Positions 42,554-51,416 of a stretch of DNA of 57,963 nt are shown one piece after another. The notes below the pieces were generated by a model that was not told the origin of the DNA, searched no databases, and worked only from the letters and a program-made list of their open reading frames with translations. Each line of letters begins with the position of its first letter. The stretch's first letter is position 1. Both the position numbers and the translations under genes were made by a program. The stretch is from Myxococcales bacterium (GTDB taxonomy: Bacteria; Myxococcota; UBA727; VGSZ01): positions 1 to 57,963 of the forward strand of contig JAHFED010000041.1 in NCBI GenBank assembly GCA_023248635.1, written 5' to 3'.

Positions 42554-43356
42554 TGGACATCCTGTCGATCCGCAAGAAAGCGCGGCGCGCCGATCAGCCG
42601 ATCGCGGTCTCCTCGCACCAAACGGAAGGCGCGTCGTCGTCGACGTCGGACACGCTGATCCCGACGGAAGCAGCCACGGCGCTGCCCACCGACAATGATG
42701 GAGCCCCGCTGCGCACCGAAGCGCCCGCGCCGCCACCCCGCCGATCAGCGCGGCCGGAAAGCCTGGAGCCAGAATCGGCAGCCGGCGCCGACGATCCTTT
42801 GCAGGGCTTCTTGGCTCGTTACGACCTCGACGACCGCAGCGAGGATCGCTCGGCTCCTCTTGCCTTTCACGGCGGCAGCGACGCCACGCGCCGCTTCCTC
42901 AGCTTTCGGCTGGCGGACGAGGACTACGCTGCCAGCATCATGGACATTCGCGAGATCTTGACGATCCGCAGCCTGACCGAGGTGCCGCGCGCCCCCAAAG
43001 AGGTGCTCGGCGTGCTGAGCAAGCGCGGCGTGGTGTTGCCGGTGATCGACCTCGCCACCAGCCTCGGACTGCGCGCGGCCGAGCGGCGGCTGCGGGCAGC
43101 GCAGCGGGTGCTCGTCGTTGGGGACGGCGATCGGGTGTGCGGCTTGCGAGTCGACGCCATCTCGGAGGTGATCAAGCTGCAGCACACGCAGATCGAAGCG
43201 GTCCCCGCGAGCCTGGGTCAGAAAAACGCGGGGCTGCTGGTGGGTCTGGGGCGCGTGCAGGCGACCCTGTACATCCTCCTCGACATCAATGCCGTTCTCG
43301 ATGCCTTCGCCATCGCCATGGGTGTGACCCCGACGCCTCGACCGGAGGTTGGATGA
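42553..43356 (+). CDS. cheW: CheW coupling protein with disordered N-terminal extension
   Basis: The 267-residue protein has about 110 residues of Pro/Ala/Ser-rich linker followed by a CheW domain: FLSFRLADEDYAASIMDIRE, EVPRAPKEVLGVLSKRG, VVLPVIDL and the C-terminal LLVGLGRVQATLYILLDI. CheW links CheA to receptors. The long tail may reach another partner such as the ATPase encoded just upstream. It overlaps the genes on both sides. Confidence 0.93.
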   Translation: MDILSIRKKARRADQPIAVSSHQTEGASSSTSDTLIPTEAATALPTDNDGAPLRTEAPAPPPRRSARPESLEPESAAGADDPLQGFLARYDLDDRSEDRSAPLAFHGGSDATRRFLSFRLADEDYAASIMDIREILTIRSLTEVPRAPKEVLGVLSKRGVVLPVIDLATSLGLRAAERRLRAAQRVLVVGDGDRVCGLRVDAISEVIKLQHTQIEAVPASLGQKNAGLLVGLGRVQATLYILLDINAVLDAFAIAMGVTPTPRPEVG

Positions 43357-43883
43357 GCCCTCCGGATCCCAACGAAGCGCTCCGCTTGGCCACCTTCGCC
43401 GTCGGCGCCGACCTCTTCGCTGTCGACATCATGCGCATCCGAGAGATCGCCCGACCGCTGCCCATCACCCCGGTGCCGCGCGCACCCCACGGCATGGTCG
43501 GCGTCATCGACTTGCGGGGCGTGGTCTTGCCCCTCTTCGACCTCCGTGAGCGCTTCGATCTCCCCGCGCGCTCCGCCGCCGAAGCGCTGACGATCCGTCA
43601 CCTCATCGTGAAGCTCGACGGGCGCACCTTCGGCATCGTCGTCGACGCGATGCATGACGTCATCGGCATCACGCGCGCGCAGATGCGCGTCGGTCCAGGT
43701 GTGCTGGTGGGGGAGGCCGCCGAGGTCTTCTTCGGCGTCGTTCCCGCCGGCGAGCGGCTCGCGTTGCTCTTGAATCTGCGGCGCGTGATCACCCGGCACG
43801 ATCGCCTCGCCCTCAACGAGTTGTTGGGACCGTCGTCGGCGCTCGCGCCCCAGACTCCCCCGCGCGCCCAGAGGTCCCCGTGA
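43353..43883 (+). CDS. cheW: Second CheW coupling protein
   Basis: This is a compact CheW of 176 residues: LATFAVGADLFAVDIMRIRE, VPRAPHGMVGVIDLRGVVLP and LALLLNLRRVI. It overlaps the first cheW by ATGA and the next gene by four bases. Two CheW proteins in one operon allow two kinds of arrays or receptors, or one could act as an adaptor for the odd components. Confidence 0.93.
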   Translation: MSPPDPNEALRLATFAVGADLFAVDIMRIREIARPLPITPVPRAPHGMVGVIDLRGVVLPLFDLRERFDLPARSAAEALTIRHLIVKLDGRTFGIVVDAMHDVIGITRAQMRVGPGVLVGEAAEVFFGVVPAGERLALLLNLRRVITRHDRLALNELLGPSSALAPQTPPRAQRSP

Positions 43884-44749
43884 CGAGCGCCGACGCCGAG
43901 GAAGCAAACGTCGAACAGGTGGTGTTCTGCCCCGCCTGCAGCGCTCGTTATGTCAGCGAGAGCAGGATTCTCTCAGCGCCCGACGTCGTCCTGCTCTGCA
44001 CCAGCTGCGGGAAAGGATCGAGACTGAGTGACGTCGAGCGCCTCGAACAGAGCGCCCTCGATGAGGCGCTGGACGCCATCGACGAGGCGCTGCGCCCCCG
44101 CGTCGTCGTCGGACATGAAGTGCCGGCCGCCGCGCGCTCCATCGCCGACACCCTGCGGCGCGGCGGCTACGCGCCGGTCTGCGTGCGCAGCGGTGATCAA
44201 GTGCTCGCGGCCTGCGATCCCGCGATGCCGGCACCCGCAGTCGCCGTCATTCTCGACGTCGGCATTCCAGATGTGCTCGCTTTCGAGGTCGTCGAAGTCC
44301 TGCGGGCCCAGCCGGCGACGTCCTCGCTGCCGGTGATCTTGCTGGCCTCGGTGTTCGAGCGAACGCGTTACAAGCGCAGCCCCAACCGCCTGTACGGCGC
44401 CGACGCCTACATCGAGTTGCACCACGTGCCCGATCGCCTGGTCGACGTCGTCAAATCGCTGCTGAAGCACGACGACAGCCCGGCTGCCCCAGTCGACGAG
44501 GGCCGCGCGGCCCAAGACGCAGCCGGCAGCCGCGCGCTCGCGCGTCGCCTCATCTCCGACGTCGCCCTCCACCATGGCGACGAGCTCGCTGTGGGTTTGC
44601 GGGCGGGCGATCCCTTCGGACGAGTGCCCGATGCCTTGGCCGCGGGGCGCGATCTCCATGCCCGGGCCGGAGGAGCTCAGAGCGACTTCGACGATGAGCT
44701 GCAGGCCTTCTCGCGCCGTTTGCTCGAACGCGGCGGCCGGCGTGGCTGA
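43880..44749 (+). CDS. Zinc-ribbon plus pseudo-receiver protein
   Basis: It starts with GTG. Residues 13-37 form a zinc ribbon (CPAC...CTSC). Residues about 74-195 have the receiver fold, but the acidic pair reads VVVGHEV instead of DD and the conserved Lys is absent (ELHHVPDR). The Asp in LDVGIPD is kept. Phosphorylation is therefore unlikely to work normally. The C-terminal 80 residues are helical. It may act as a phosphorylation-independent adaptor of the CheA array. Its end overlaps the CheR gene by eight bases. Confidence 0.82.
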   Translation: MTSADAEEANVEQVVFCPACSARYVSESRILSAPDVVLLCTSCGKGSRLSDVERLEQSALDEALDAIDEALRPRVVVGHEVPAAARSIADTLRRGGYAPVCVRSGDQVLAACDPAMPAPAVAVILDVGIPDVLAFEVVEVLRAQPATSSLPVILLASVFERTRYKRSPNRLYGADAYIELHHVPDRLVDVVKSLLKHDDSPAAPVDEGRAAQDAAGSRALARRLISDVALHHGDELAVGLRAGDPFGRVPDALAAGRDLHARAGGAQSDFDDELQAFSRRLLERGGRRG

Positions 44750-46673
44750 GTCCCTCGTCGTCCTGCGCGCCCTCGCGGAGCGGGACGTGCCGCGGCGCCG
44801 TCTTTTGGTGCGCACGGTTCAGATGGCGGCTCCCTCAACCATTGGCGTCGAGGTGGAGCAGCGTCTCGAAGGAGCGTTGCGCGCGGGCGACATCGATGCC
44901 CGCCTCGCCGCCACGGAGGTGCTGGCCGCGCTCGGCGACGCCGCCCTGCCGTTGTTGCGCCGTTTGCTGGGTGATCCCAGCAACGGCGTCCGCCGCCTCG
45001 TCGTCGACGCTCTGGGCGCCATGGCGGGGGAGCCGGCCCTCATCGAGCTTCAGCGCGCCGCAGGCGATGAGAGCGTGGCGGTGCGATCTGCGGCCCTCGA
45101 CAGCATCACGCGCATCGGCGGGCCTTTGGCGGAGGCCGCCCTGCAGCGGCAGCTCCTCGACGACGATTTGCCAGCCTCGGTGGCATTGGCCGCGCTGTTG
45201 GGCCTGGAGCAGCTGGGCAGTGTGTCGCCGCCAGTGGGCGATGCCCCGACCTCTCCCTCGCGGCTGCGGCGTTGGCTCGAGGACCCGCTGACCGCCGGGG
45301 CTGCGTTGCGGTTGCTGGGCCGCGTGGGTGACATCGACGCCATCCTGCCTTCGCTCACGTCGGCGTCCACGACCCGCCAACGCGCCGCCGCCCTGGGTTT
45401 GGTCGAGGCCCTCGAGCGCGGTGCTCCGGTGCCCTCGGGTCTGGCCCAGCCCATGATCAAGGACGTGCTGCTGCACCACGTCGTCAAGGGCGACTGGATC
45501 GTGGCGTCCGCCGCCCTCGTGCTGCTGGGTCACACCGGTGATTTGTCGGCCTTGGTGGTGGCGGTGACGCGCGATGATCGCGGACGTTTGATGCCGGCGT
45601 TGCACCGCGTCGTCGAGCTTTGTGGCAAGGCCGAGGCGGTGGCCCCGCGGCTGCATTCCTTGGCGGCGGTTCATCCCGATGCTGCTGACGAGCTGCTGGA
45701 GCTGGCGTCGTCGGCGGGTCGACAGGCGGGTGGCCTGCCTCGCACCATCACGGGGAGTCGGCGGCCGGCACGGGCGGTGTTGGGCGAGGCCGAATTCTTG
45801 CGCCTGTCGAGGTGGTTCGAACGCGTTGCGGGCCTGCTGCTCACGTCGGAGGCGCGGGCGCGCGTCGAGGCCCGCCTGGCCGCACGGCTCGAGGTGACCC
45901 GACGGCCCGACTTCAACCGCTACATCGCCCTGCTCGAGTCCGGCGACGTCGATGAGCGCGCTGCAGCCATCGAGAGCGTGACCGTCCACGAGACCTACTT
46001 CTTTCGCGAGCCTGCCAGCCTCGACGGCTTCCGCGACGAGCTGGTGCCCACCCTCGCCGATCGCACCCGACCCTTTCGCGTTTGGTCGGCGGGCTGCTCG
46101 ACCGGCGAAGAAGCCTTCACGCTGGCGATCTTGCTCGAAGGGCTCCGCAGCCGCGGCGTCGTCGCCAACTACGAGGTCTGGGGCACTGACGTCTCCACGG
46201 GTGTGGTGGCGCGCGCGCGCGAAGCTGTCTACCAACCCCGCAGCTTTCGCCGTCCCCTCCAAGCAGAGGAGGCAACCTGGTTCGTCGTCGTCGAGGCTGC
46301 GGCTGCTGGCGTGGCTGGGCATTCACCGCTGGCCCGTCTGCAAAAGCAGGTGCGCTTCGAAACTGTGAACCTCATCGACGCCGCCGCTGTCGCCGCTCTG
46401 CCCGTCTTCGACGTCATCTTCTGTCGCAACGTGTTGATCTACATCTCGCCCGCGGCCCGCGCGCGCGCCGTCGACGCCTTCCACGATCGACTGCGTCCCG
46501 GCGGAGCGCTGGTGCTCGGCCATTCGGAGTCGTTGCTGCACGTCGAGAACCCCTTCACGCCGTGGCCGATGCAGCGCGGGCTGGCCTACCGTCGCAGCCT
46601 CGATGGATCGGTGGGGCAAGAAGGAATCCGGACGCCTTCGGGTCGCTTCAGCGTTTCGCGAGGTGCTCGATGA
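44742..46673 (+). CDS. cheR: HEAT-repeat/CheR fusion methyltransferase
   Basis: A GTG at 44742 inside the end of the previous gene gives 643 residues. The first 330 or so form HEAT-like repeats (ALRAGDIDARLAATEVLAAL, NGVRRLVVDALGAMAGEP, VAVRSAALDSITRIGGP). The C-terminal part is a full CheR: ETYFFREP, VWSAGCSTGEEAFTLAI near residue 447 for SAM binding, EVWGTDVSTG and DVIFCRNVLIYIS. CheR methylates receptor glutamates. The HEAT region replaces the usual short N-terminal domain and probably selects the target. Confidence 0.93.
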   Translation: MAESLVVLRALAERDVPRRRLLVRTVQMAAPSTIGVEVEQRLEGALRAGDIDARLAATEVLAALGDAALPLLRRLLGDPSNGVRRLVVDALGAMAGEPALIELQRAAGDESVAVRSAALDSITRIGGPLAEAALQRQLLDDDLPASVALAALLGLEQLGSVSPPVGDAPTSPSRLRRWLEDPLTAGAALRLLGRVGDIDAILPSLTSASTTRQRAAALGLVEALERGAPVPSGLAQPMIKDVLLHHVVKGDWIVASAALVLLGHTGDLSALVVAVTRDDRGRLMPALHRVVELCGKAEAVAPRLHSLAAVHPDAADELLELASSAGRQAGGLPRTITGSRRPARAVLGEAEFLRLSRWFERVAGLLLTSEARARVEARLAARLEVTRRPDFNRYIALLESGDVDERAAAIESVTVHETYFFREPASLDGFRDELVPTLADRTRPFRVWSAGCSTGEEAFTLAILLEGLRSRGVVANYEVWGTDVSTGVVARAREAVYQPRSFRRPLQAEEATWFVVVEAAAAGVAGHSPLARLQKQVRFETVNLIDAAAVAALPVFDVIFCRNVLIYISPAARARAVDAFHDRLRPGGALVLGHSESLLHVENPFTPWPMQRGLAYRRSLDGSVGQEGIRTPSGRFSVSRGAR

Positions 46674-47758
46674 GCGACCCTCGCGACGAGCCAGCGGCCG
46701 CATACCGCCCGAGGGTGCTCGTCGTCGACGACAGCGCCCCCCAGCGCGGGGCCATCGCCCAGTTTCTCGAAGACGGCGGCTGCGACGTCGTCGGCCGGGC
46801 CATGGACGGCGTGGCCGCGCTGAGCATGGTCGACGAGCTGAACCCCGACGTCATCACCTGTGATCTCGAGATGCCGCGGATGGACGGGTTCACCTTCTTG
46901 CGCGTCTTGTCGAAGCTGCGCGCGACACCGGTGATCGTGATCACCTGCGACGCGCGGCCCGAGTCGGCGCTGATGGCTCTCGAGCTGGGTGCCCGCGACT
47001 TCGTCGTCAAGCCCGCGCGCGTGTCGGATTTGCACCAAATGGAGCAGCAGCTGATCGCGCGCATTCGCGGACTCGTCTTGCCCCACGTCGATGACGGGCG
47101 CGCGCTGTCACGGAGCGCACCCGCCATGCCCCTGCACTGCAGCGTCGTCGTCATCGGCGCGTCGACGGGCGGGCCCAAGGCGCTGCGCGACATCTTTGGC
47201 CAGGTGAAATCGCCGCCGATCATGCCCGTGCTGATCGCTCAGCACATGCCGCCGCGTTTCACCGAGGCCTTCGCCGACCGACTGCGCAAGGCGAGCCACC
47301 TCGAGATCAAGGAAGCAGTCGCAGGCGAGATCGTTCGGCCCGGCCATATCCGCGTCGCTCCCGGCGGCAAGCACCTGCGGGTCGAAGGCTTCGTCGACGA
47401 CGCCGTGAAAGTGGGCATCCTCGAGGCGCAGGCGCAGGATCGATGGATCCCCAGCGTCGACATCTTGCTGCGATCGGCCGCCGCCTTTGCGCGCGACAAG
47501 CTGCTCGGCGTCGTGCTCACCGGCATGGGCAAAGACGGCACCGAGGGCGCGCGGGCACTGAGAGACGTCGGCGCTCCCCTGTGGACGGAGTCGTCGATCT
47601 CCGCGGCCATTGACGGCATGCCCCAATCGGCAGCCGCTGCGCACGGAGCCGCCGACCGCATCCCTCTGCAAGAGATGGCCACGCATTTGGCGAGGGTCTT
47701 TCGCGGCGAAGGCCGTACGGCACCTGCTGTGCTTCAGCCCGGCCGCTCAATTGTGTGA
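46670..47758 (+). CDS. cheB: Chemotaxis methylesterase CheB
   Basis: The 362-residue enzyme has an intact receiver (VVDDSAPQR, Asp65 in TCDLEMPRMDG, Lys114 in VVKPA) and an esterase domain with GASTGGP (Ser165), AQHMPPRFTEAFADRL (His192) and TGMGKDGTEGA (Asp289). It removes methyl groups from receptors when phosphorylated by CheA. It overlaps cheR by ATGA. CheR and CheB imply that a receptor exists elsewhere in the genome. Confidence 0.96.
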   Translation: MSDPRDEPAAAYRPRVLVVDDSAPQRGAIAQFLEDGGCDVVGRAMDGVAALSMVDELNPDVITCDLEMPRMDGFTFLRVLSKLRATPVIVITCDARPESALMALELGARDFVVKPARVSDLHQMEQQLIARIRGLVLPHVDDGRALSRSAPAMPLHCSVVVIGASTGGPKALRDIFGQVKSPPIMPVLIAQHMPPRFTEAFADRLRKASHLEIKEAVAGEIVRPGHIRVAPGGKHLRVEGFVDDAVKVGILEAQAQDRWIPSVDILLRSAAAFARDKLLGVVLTGMGKDGTEGARALRDVGAPLWTESSISAAIDGMPQSAAAAHGAADRIPLQEMATHLARVFRGEGRTAPAVLQPGRSIV

Positions 47759-47791
47759 CATTGCTGAGGTTGCGATGACAGGAGCGACGCG

Positions 47792-48613
47792 ATGACGATG
47801 AAGACCGACGCCGACGGCCATGAGGAGTTCGTCAACCTTTTCGAAAAGGGCCTCAGCTTCACCAAAGAGATCCTCGCCGAGAACGAGCGCCTGCGCTTCC
47901 GCATGGCCACCCTCGAAGCCGAAGTCGAGCTCGCTCGTCGCCAGTCCGGCACGGCGGGTCCCGCCGGTGATCCCCTGGTCGATTCGTTGAGGCGCCAGCT
48001 CGCCGAGCTCGAAGCAGAGCGCACGCGGCTCTTGTCCTCGTTTCGCGAGGTCGAGACGCTGAACCGCGACTACCAACAGCGTTACTCGGAGATCGAAAAC
48101 GAGCACAACAATCTCGCCCACCTCTACATCGCCAGCTATCAGCTCCACTCGACGCTGAGCTTCCGCGAGGTGGTGCAGGTCGTCTCTGAGATCGTCATCA
48201 ATCTCATCGGCGTCGCGCGCTTTGCCCTGTACCTCTTCGACGGCAAATCGGAGCTGCTGGAGCCCATCGCGGCCGAGGGCGTCGAGCTCTCCGCGCTGCG
48301 GCCCATCGATCTCAAGGACCCGATCGTTGGCAAAGCGGCCCGCACCAAAGAGCGCTATCTGCGCGACGCGGCGGCGCCGGCGACGGGACCGGTGGCGGTG
48401 GTGCCCTTGGCGACGTTGGAGTCGTTGGTCGGCGCCATCGTCATCGACAAGCTGCTGGTGCAAAAAGCCGAGCTCTCGCCCGTCGACTTCGAGCTCTTCA
48501 ACTTGCTCGGGGTGCACGCAGCGACGGCGTTGTCGTCGGCGCTCTTGCGCGAACAGACGGGGCCCGAGGGTCAAAGCCTGCACCTCTCTCGTGCCCGTGC
48601 CTTGCTCGCCTGA
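47792..48613 (+). CDS. Coiled-coil GAF-domain protein
   Basis: An AGGAG site precedes the ATG at 47792. The 273 residues start with about 110 of coiled coil (NERLRFRMATLEAEVELA, SLRRQLAELEAERTRLL), followed by a GAF domain (about 125-255: TLSFREVVQVVSEIVINLIG, FALYLFDGKSE, VAVVPLATLES). It could serve as a soluble sensor feeding into CheA, taking the place of a receptor, but it has no receptor hairpin signature. Position 33 bases after cheB supports membership of the operon. Confidence 0.78.
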   Translation: MTMKTDADGHEEFVNLFEKGLSFTKEILAENERLRFRMATLEAEVELARRQSGTAGPAGDPLVDSLRRQLAELEAERTRLLSSFREVETLNRDYQQRYSEIENEHNNLAHLYIASYQLHSTLSFREVVQVVSEIVINLIGVARFALYLFDGKSELLEPIAAEGVELSALRPIDLKDPIVGKAARTKERYLRDAAAPATGPVAVVPLATLESLVGAIVIDKLLVQKAELSPVDFELFNLLGVHAATALSSALLREQTGPEGQSLHLSRARALLA

Positions 48614-48759
48614 CGCTCAACGGGACATCAGGCTGGCGACGACGGCGGATTTTTGCTTTTCTTTCTGCCTTGGGCGATGCCATCTGAGGTCGCCGCGTAG
48701 AATTTGCCTCGGCACTTCGGGTCGCAGCGACCCAGCGCGCCAGTTTCGAGAAGGTAGTC

Positions 48760-49143
48760 ATGGCCGATACGCAGCTCCATGCACTCGTGGTCGAAGACTC
48801 CCCGACGATGAGGCAGCTCATCGTCTTCGCCTTATCGCGGGTGAAGGCGCTGAAGGTGGTCGAAGCCGACGACGGCGTGGATGCGCTCAAGAAGCTCTCG
48901 CAGCAGCACTTCGACGTCCTCATCACTGACATCAATATGCCGATGATGGATGGGCTGAAGCTCGTTTCGATGGTTCGTAAAGATGAGGTCCACAAGGACA
49001 TTCCGATCATTATTATCACGACGGAAGGCGCCCAAGAGGATCGGCAACGTGCGCTTTCCCTCGGCGCAAACGCCTATATCACCAAGCCCATCCAGGCGCC
49101 TCAGGTCATCTCGAAGGTGAAAGAGCTCCTCAAGCTCACGTGA
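48760..49143 (+). CDS. cheY: CheY-type response regulator
   Basis: GAGAAGG precedes the ATG. The 127-residue receiver has VVEDSPTMRQ, VLITDINMPMMDGLKLV, IIITTEG and YITKPIQA, so it is fully active in appearance. The 146-base gap before it is T-rich at its start (TTTTTGCTTTTCTTTC) and contains a TAGAAT that could be a -10 element, so it may have its own promoter; this is weak. An AT-rich codon island covers the phosphorylation site region (48930-49080). Its end overlaps the convergent GNAT gene by eight bases. Confidence 0.93.
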   Translation: MADTQLHALVVEDSPTMRQLIVFALSRVKALKVVEADDGVDALKKLSQQHFDVLITDINMPMMDGLKLVSMVRKDEVHKDIPIIIITTEGAQEDRQRALSLGANAYITKPIQAPQVISKVKELLKLT

Positions 49144-49744
49144 GGGGCGGCGTCGGCGTCTGGGTCCACTCCCGCGCGAGCACCGACATCCGAACCATGT
49201 CGCGGTGGCGGTCCTCGTGCAGGTACTCCTCGCGCAGGATGCCCTCCTCGACGAAACCGATGCGCCCATACATCCGTCGGGCCCGCTCGTTCTCGCGGAA
49301 ACACATCAACCACATCTTGTGCAGGCCCTCGCCCCCCGGCGCAGGAGTGAAGGCGATGTCGAGCAGCCGCGCCAGCGCCGCTGAACCGATGCCCCGTCCC
49401 ATGTCGGCACGGTCGGCGACGATGAGGGAGGCGCGGGCGAGACCACTGCGGCGAAAGATTTGGTGGATGCCGCACTGCCCCAGATATCGGCGTTCCTCTT
49501 TCGTGCCTTCTGTCGTCGGCGAGAAGATTGAAAAGACACGATCGTCCTTCGAGGCGATCATTTTTTCGATGTATTGGAGCTCGTCGTCGCGGGTGAATGG
49601 TTTGCCGGAAAAGGCGGCAAGATTGCCCACGATCTCCCGATCGTTCACCCAGCTCATGATGTGGTCGACGTGGGCGGTCTCGAGGGGAACCAGCTCGACC
49701 AGCGCGCGTTGGGGAACGAAGTTCTCGACGGCGGGCAGGCTCAC
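49136..49744 (-). CDS. GNAT acetyltransferase (RimJ/RimL type)
   Basis: The 202-residue protein follows the RimJ/RimL pattern: VELVPLETAHVDHIMSWVND, LGQCGIH, ADRADMGRGIGSAALARLLD (acetyl-CoA binding loop) and NERARRMYGRIGFVEEGILR. It transfers an acetyl group to a small molecule or a protein N-terminus. It overlaps the upstream MaoC gene by four bases, so the two form a minus-strand operon. Confidence 0.88.
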   Translation of the reverse strand: MSLPAVENFVPQRALVELVPLETAHVDHIMSWVNDREIVGNLAAFSGKPFTRDDELQYIEKMIASKDDRVFSIFSPTTEGTKEERRYLGQCGIHQIFRRSGLARASLIVADRADMGRGIGSAALARLLDIAFTPAPGGEGLHKMWLMCFRENERARRMYGRIGFVEEGILREEYLHEDRHRDMVRMSVLAREWTQTPTPPLT

Positions 49745-50589
49745 GCGATCTCCGCCTGACCGGCCTTGAGTACGACGACGCCGTCTTGGTTTCTCATCTG
49801 GAACGCGAGCCGCTGCGCACTACCCCGCGCCTCGATGGTGAGTCGATCGCCCATCAAGACGGGCCGGTTGAAGCGGACAGCGAGGCGCCTCACGCACAGG
49901 GGATCGGGGCCGAAGCGCCGCACCAGCGCGTCGTGAACAAAGGCCATGGTGCACAGACCGTGGAGGATGATCGATGGTAGCCCAGCCATCTTGGCGACGT
50001 CGTCGTCGAGGTGGATGGGGTTGTGATCGCCCGAGGCGGCGGCGTAGCGCTTGGATTGATCGGCGGCGACGACGACGACCTCTTCGAAGAGCCGGGGCAG
50101 CGCTTGCCACTCCGCTTCTTCGCGCGCCTTCTCCGCCTGTTCGCCTTCGAGGTGCTCCTTCTTGCGGGGCCCACGGATGAAGAGCGCGCTCTTGGCCTCG
50201 AGCACGATCTCGCCGCGTTGGTTCTGGGAGGTGATGGCGACGACGAGGAGCTCACCGCTGGTCTTTGGCTCGATGGCAAAGACGCTGCTCTTGGAGGTGA
50301 TGACGTCGCCCGGCCGTACCGCCTTCACAAAGCGCATCTCCTGCTCGCCGTGCACCAGACGCATCATCTCGACGCCGAGCTCGGGGTCTAGGATGGGCGC
50401 CCCCAGGGCTCCAAAGGAGTAGGCGACGCCGTACATGGGGGGAGCCACGGATCCGTCGACGTAGGCCGTGAGGGTCTGCCCTCCGACGCCCACGGTGGCG
50501 GCGGCGTAGGCGAGGGCGGCTTCCGTGCTGACCGTGATCGACTCGGCCTGGGTATAGGTCTTTCCGATCAGGCTCTGGTTCATGGGCAT
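49741..50589 (-). CDS. Two-hotdog MaoC-type enoyl hydratase
   Basis: The 282-residue protein has an N-terminal FAS1-type hotdog domain and a C-terminal MaoC domain with the hydratase motif YAAASGDHNPIHLDDDVAKM (catalytic Asp and His), followed by ILHGLCTMAFVHDAL. It should hydrate trans-2-enoyl-CoA or act as a dehydratase in fatty-acid metabolism. The first Met or the Met two codons later could be the start. It is divergent from pabA across 68 bases. Confidence 0.88.
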   Translation of the reverse strand: MPMNQSLIGKTYTQAESITVSTEAALAYAAATVGVGGQTLTAYVDGSVAPPMYGVAYSFGALGAPILDPELGVEMMRLVHGEQEMRFVKAVRPGDVITSKSSVFAIEPKTSGELLVVAITSQNQRGEIVLEAKSALFIRGPRKKEHLEGEQAEKAREEAEWQALPRLFEEVVVVAADQSKRYAAASGDHNPIHLDDDVAKMAGLPSIILHGLCTMAFVHDALVRRFGPDPLCVRRLAVRFNRPVLMGDRLTIEARGSAQRLAFQMRNQDGVVVLKAGQAEIA

Positions 50590-50657
50590 GAGCCGGTATA
50601 GGCCGAGGGCATGTCCGTCGTCGACGAGCTGCCCGAGCCGCCAGAGGAGGCTGCGCT

Positions 50658-51416
50658 GTGAGCGCAGTCACCCCGCGCCGAATGCCGTGGGCGCAGCACA
50701 GCGTCTGTCTCGACGTGCACTCCTTCCCCGGCCCCTCACTCGACGTGTTGTTGCTCGACAACCGCGACTCCTTCACCTTCAACCTGGCCCAGGCCCTCGG
50801 CGAGATGGGCTGTTCCGTCGACGTCGTCGACAGCGGTCTGGTCACTGCCGCCCAGATCGTCGTCGCGCGCGAAACCGGGCTCGGGCCGCGCATCGTCGTC
50901 GTCGGTCCTGGGCCCCGCGGACCCGCGGACCTGCCGCAGCTCGTCGGGTTGGTACAAGAGCTCGACGGCGTCGTACCCCTCTTTGGCGTCTGCTTGGGAT
51001 TGCAGGTCGTGGTGCGCGCCAGGGGCGGCCAGATCGGCCGGGCCCGTGCCGCCGTGCATGGCAAGCGTGACTGCATCAGGCACGACGGCCGAGGTTGCTT
51101 TGGCGCTCTTCCCTCACCGCTGTGGGTCATGCGTTATCACTCGCTCACCGCCACCGAAGTGCCGGCCTCGTTGACCGTGACCGCCACCGACGCCGACGGG
51201 CAGGTGATGGCCGTGCGCGATCCCAAGAGTCGTATCGAGGCTGTGCAATTTCATCCCGAGTCCATTGGCACCGCCGGGGGGCTCGAGCTACTGCGCAACG
51301 TCGTCGTCGGCGCTGGCATCGACGTCGGAGCTTTGGCACATCGAGCAGGCAGCGTGCCGGCAGCGACGTCGGCTGGACCAGGGTTCGGTTATGTTCAAGG
51401 CGCGCCAGCGTCTTGA
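50658..51416 (+). CDS. pabA: Aminodeoxychorismate synthase amidotransferase component
   Basis: The GTG at 50658 follows AGGAGG at ideal spacing and gives 252 residues; a GTG at 50745 starts exactly at the conserved N-terminus (LLLDNRDSFTFNLAQAL) and is the alternative. The glutamine amidotransferase triad is present: Cys in FGVCLGLQVV, and His and Glu in VQFHPESIGT. It would supply ammonia to PabB at 18.1 kb or to an anthranilate synthase. The last codons (YVQGAPAS) and the stop lie inside a family A palindrome, so the repeat has rewritten the C-terminus. Confidence 0.88.
   Translation: MSAVTPRRMPWAQHSVCLDVHSFPGPSLDVLLLDNRDSFTFNLAQALGEMGCSVDVVDSGLVTAAQIVVARETGLGPRIVVVGPGPRGPADLPQLVGLVQELDGVVPLFGVCLGLQVVVRARGGQIGRARAAVHGKRDCIRHDGRGCFGALPSPLWVMRYHSLTATEVPASLTVTATDADGQVMAVRDPKSRIEAVQFHPESIGTAGGLELLRNVVVGAGIDVGALAHRAGSVPAATSAGPGFGYVQGAPAS

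Noticed and set aside
44574-44741. Upstream in-frame extension of the HEAT-CheR gene
   Set aside because: It would overlap the zinc-ribbon pseudo-receiver gene by more than 170 bases; the GTG at 44742 gives a normal short overlap.
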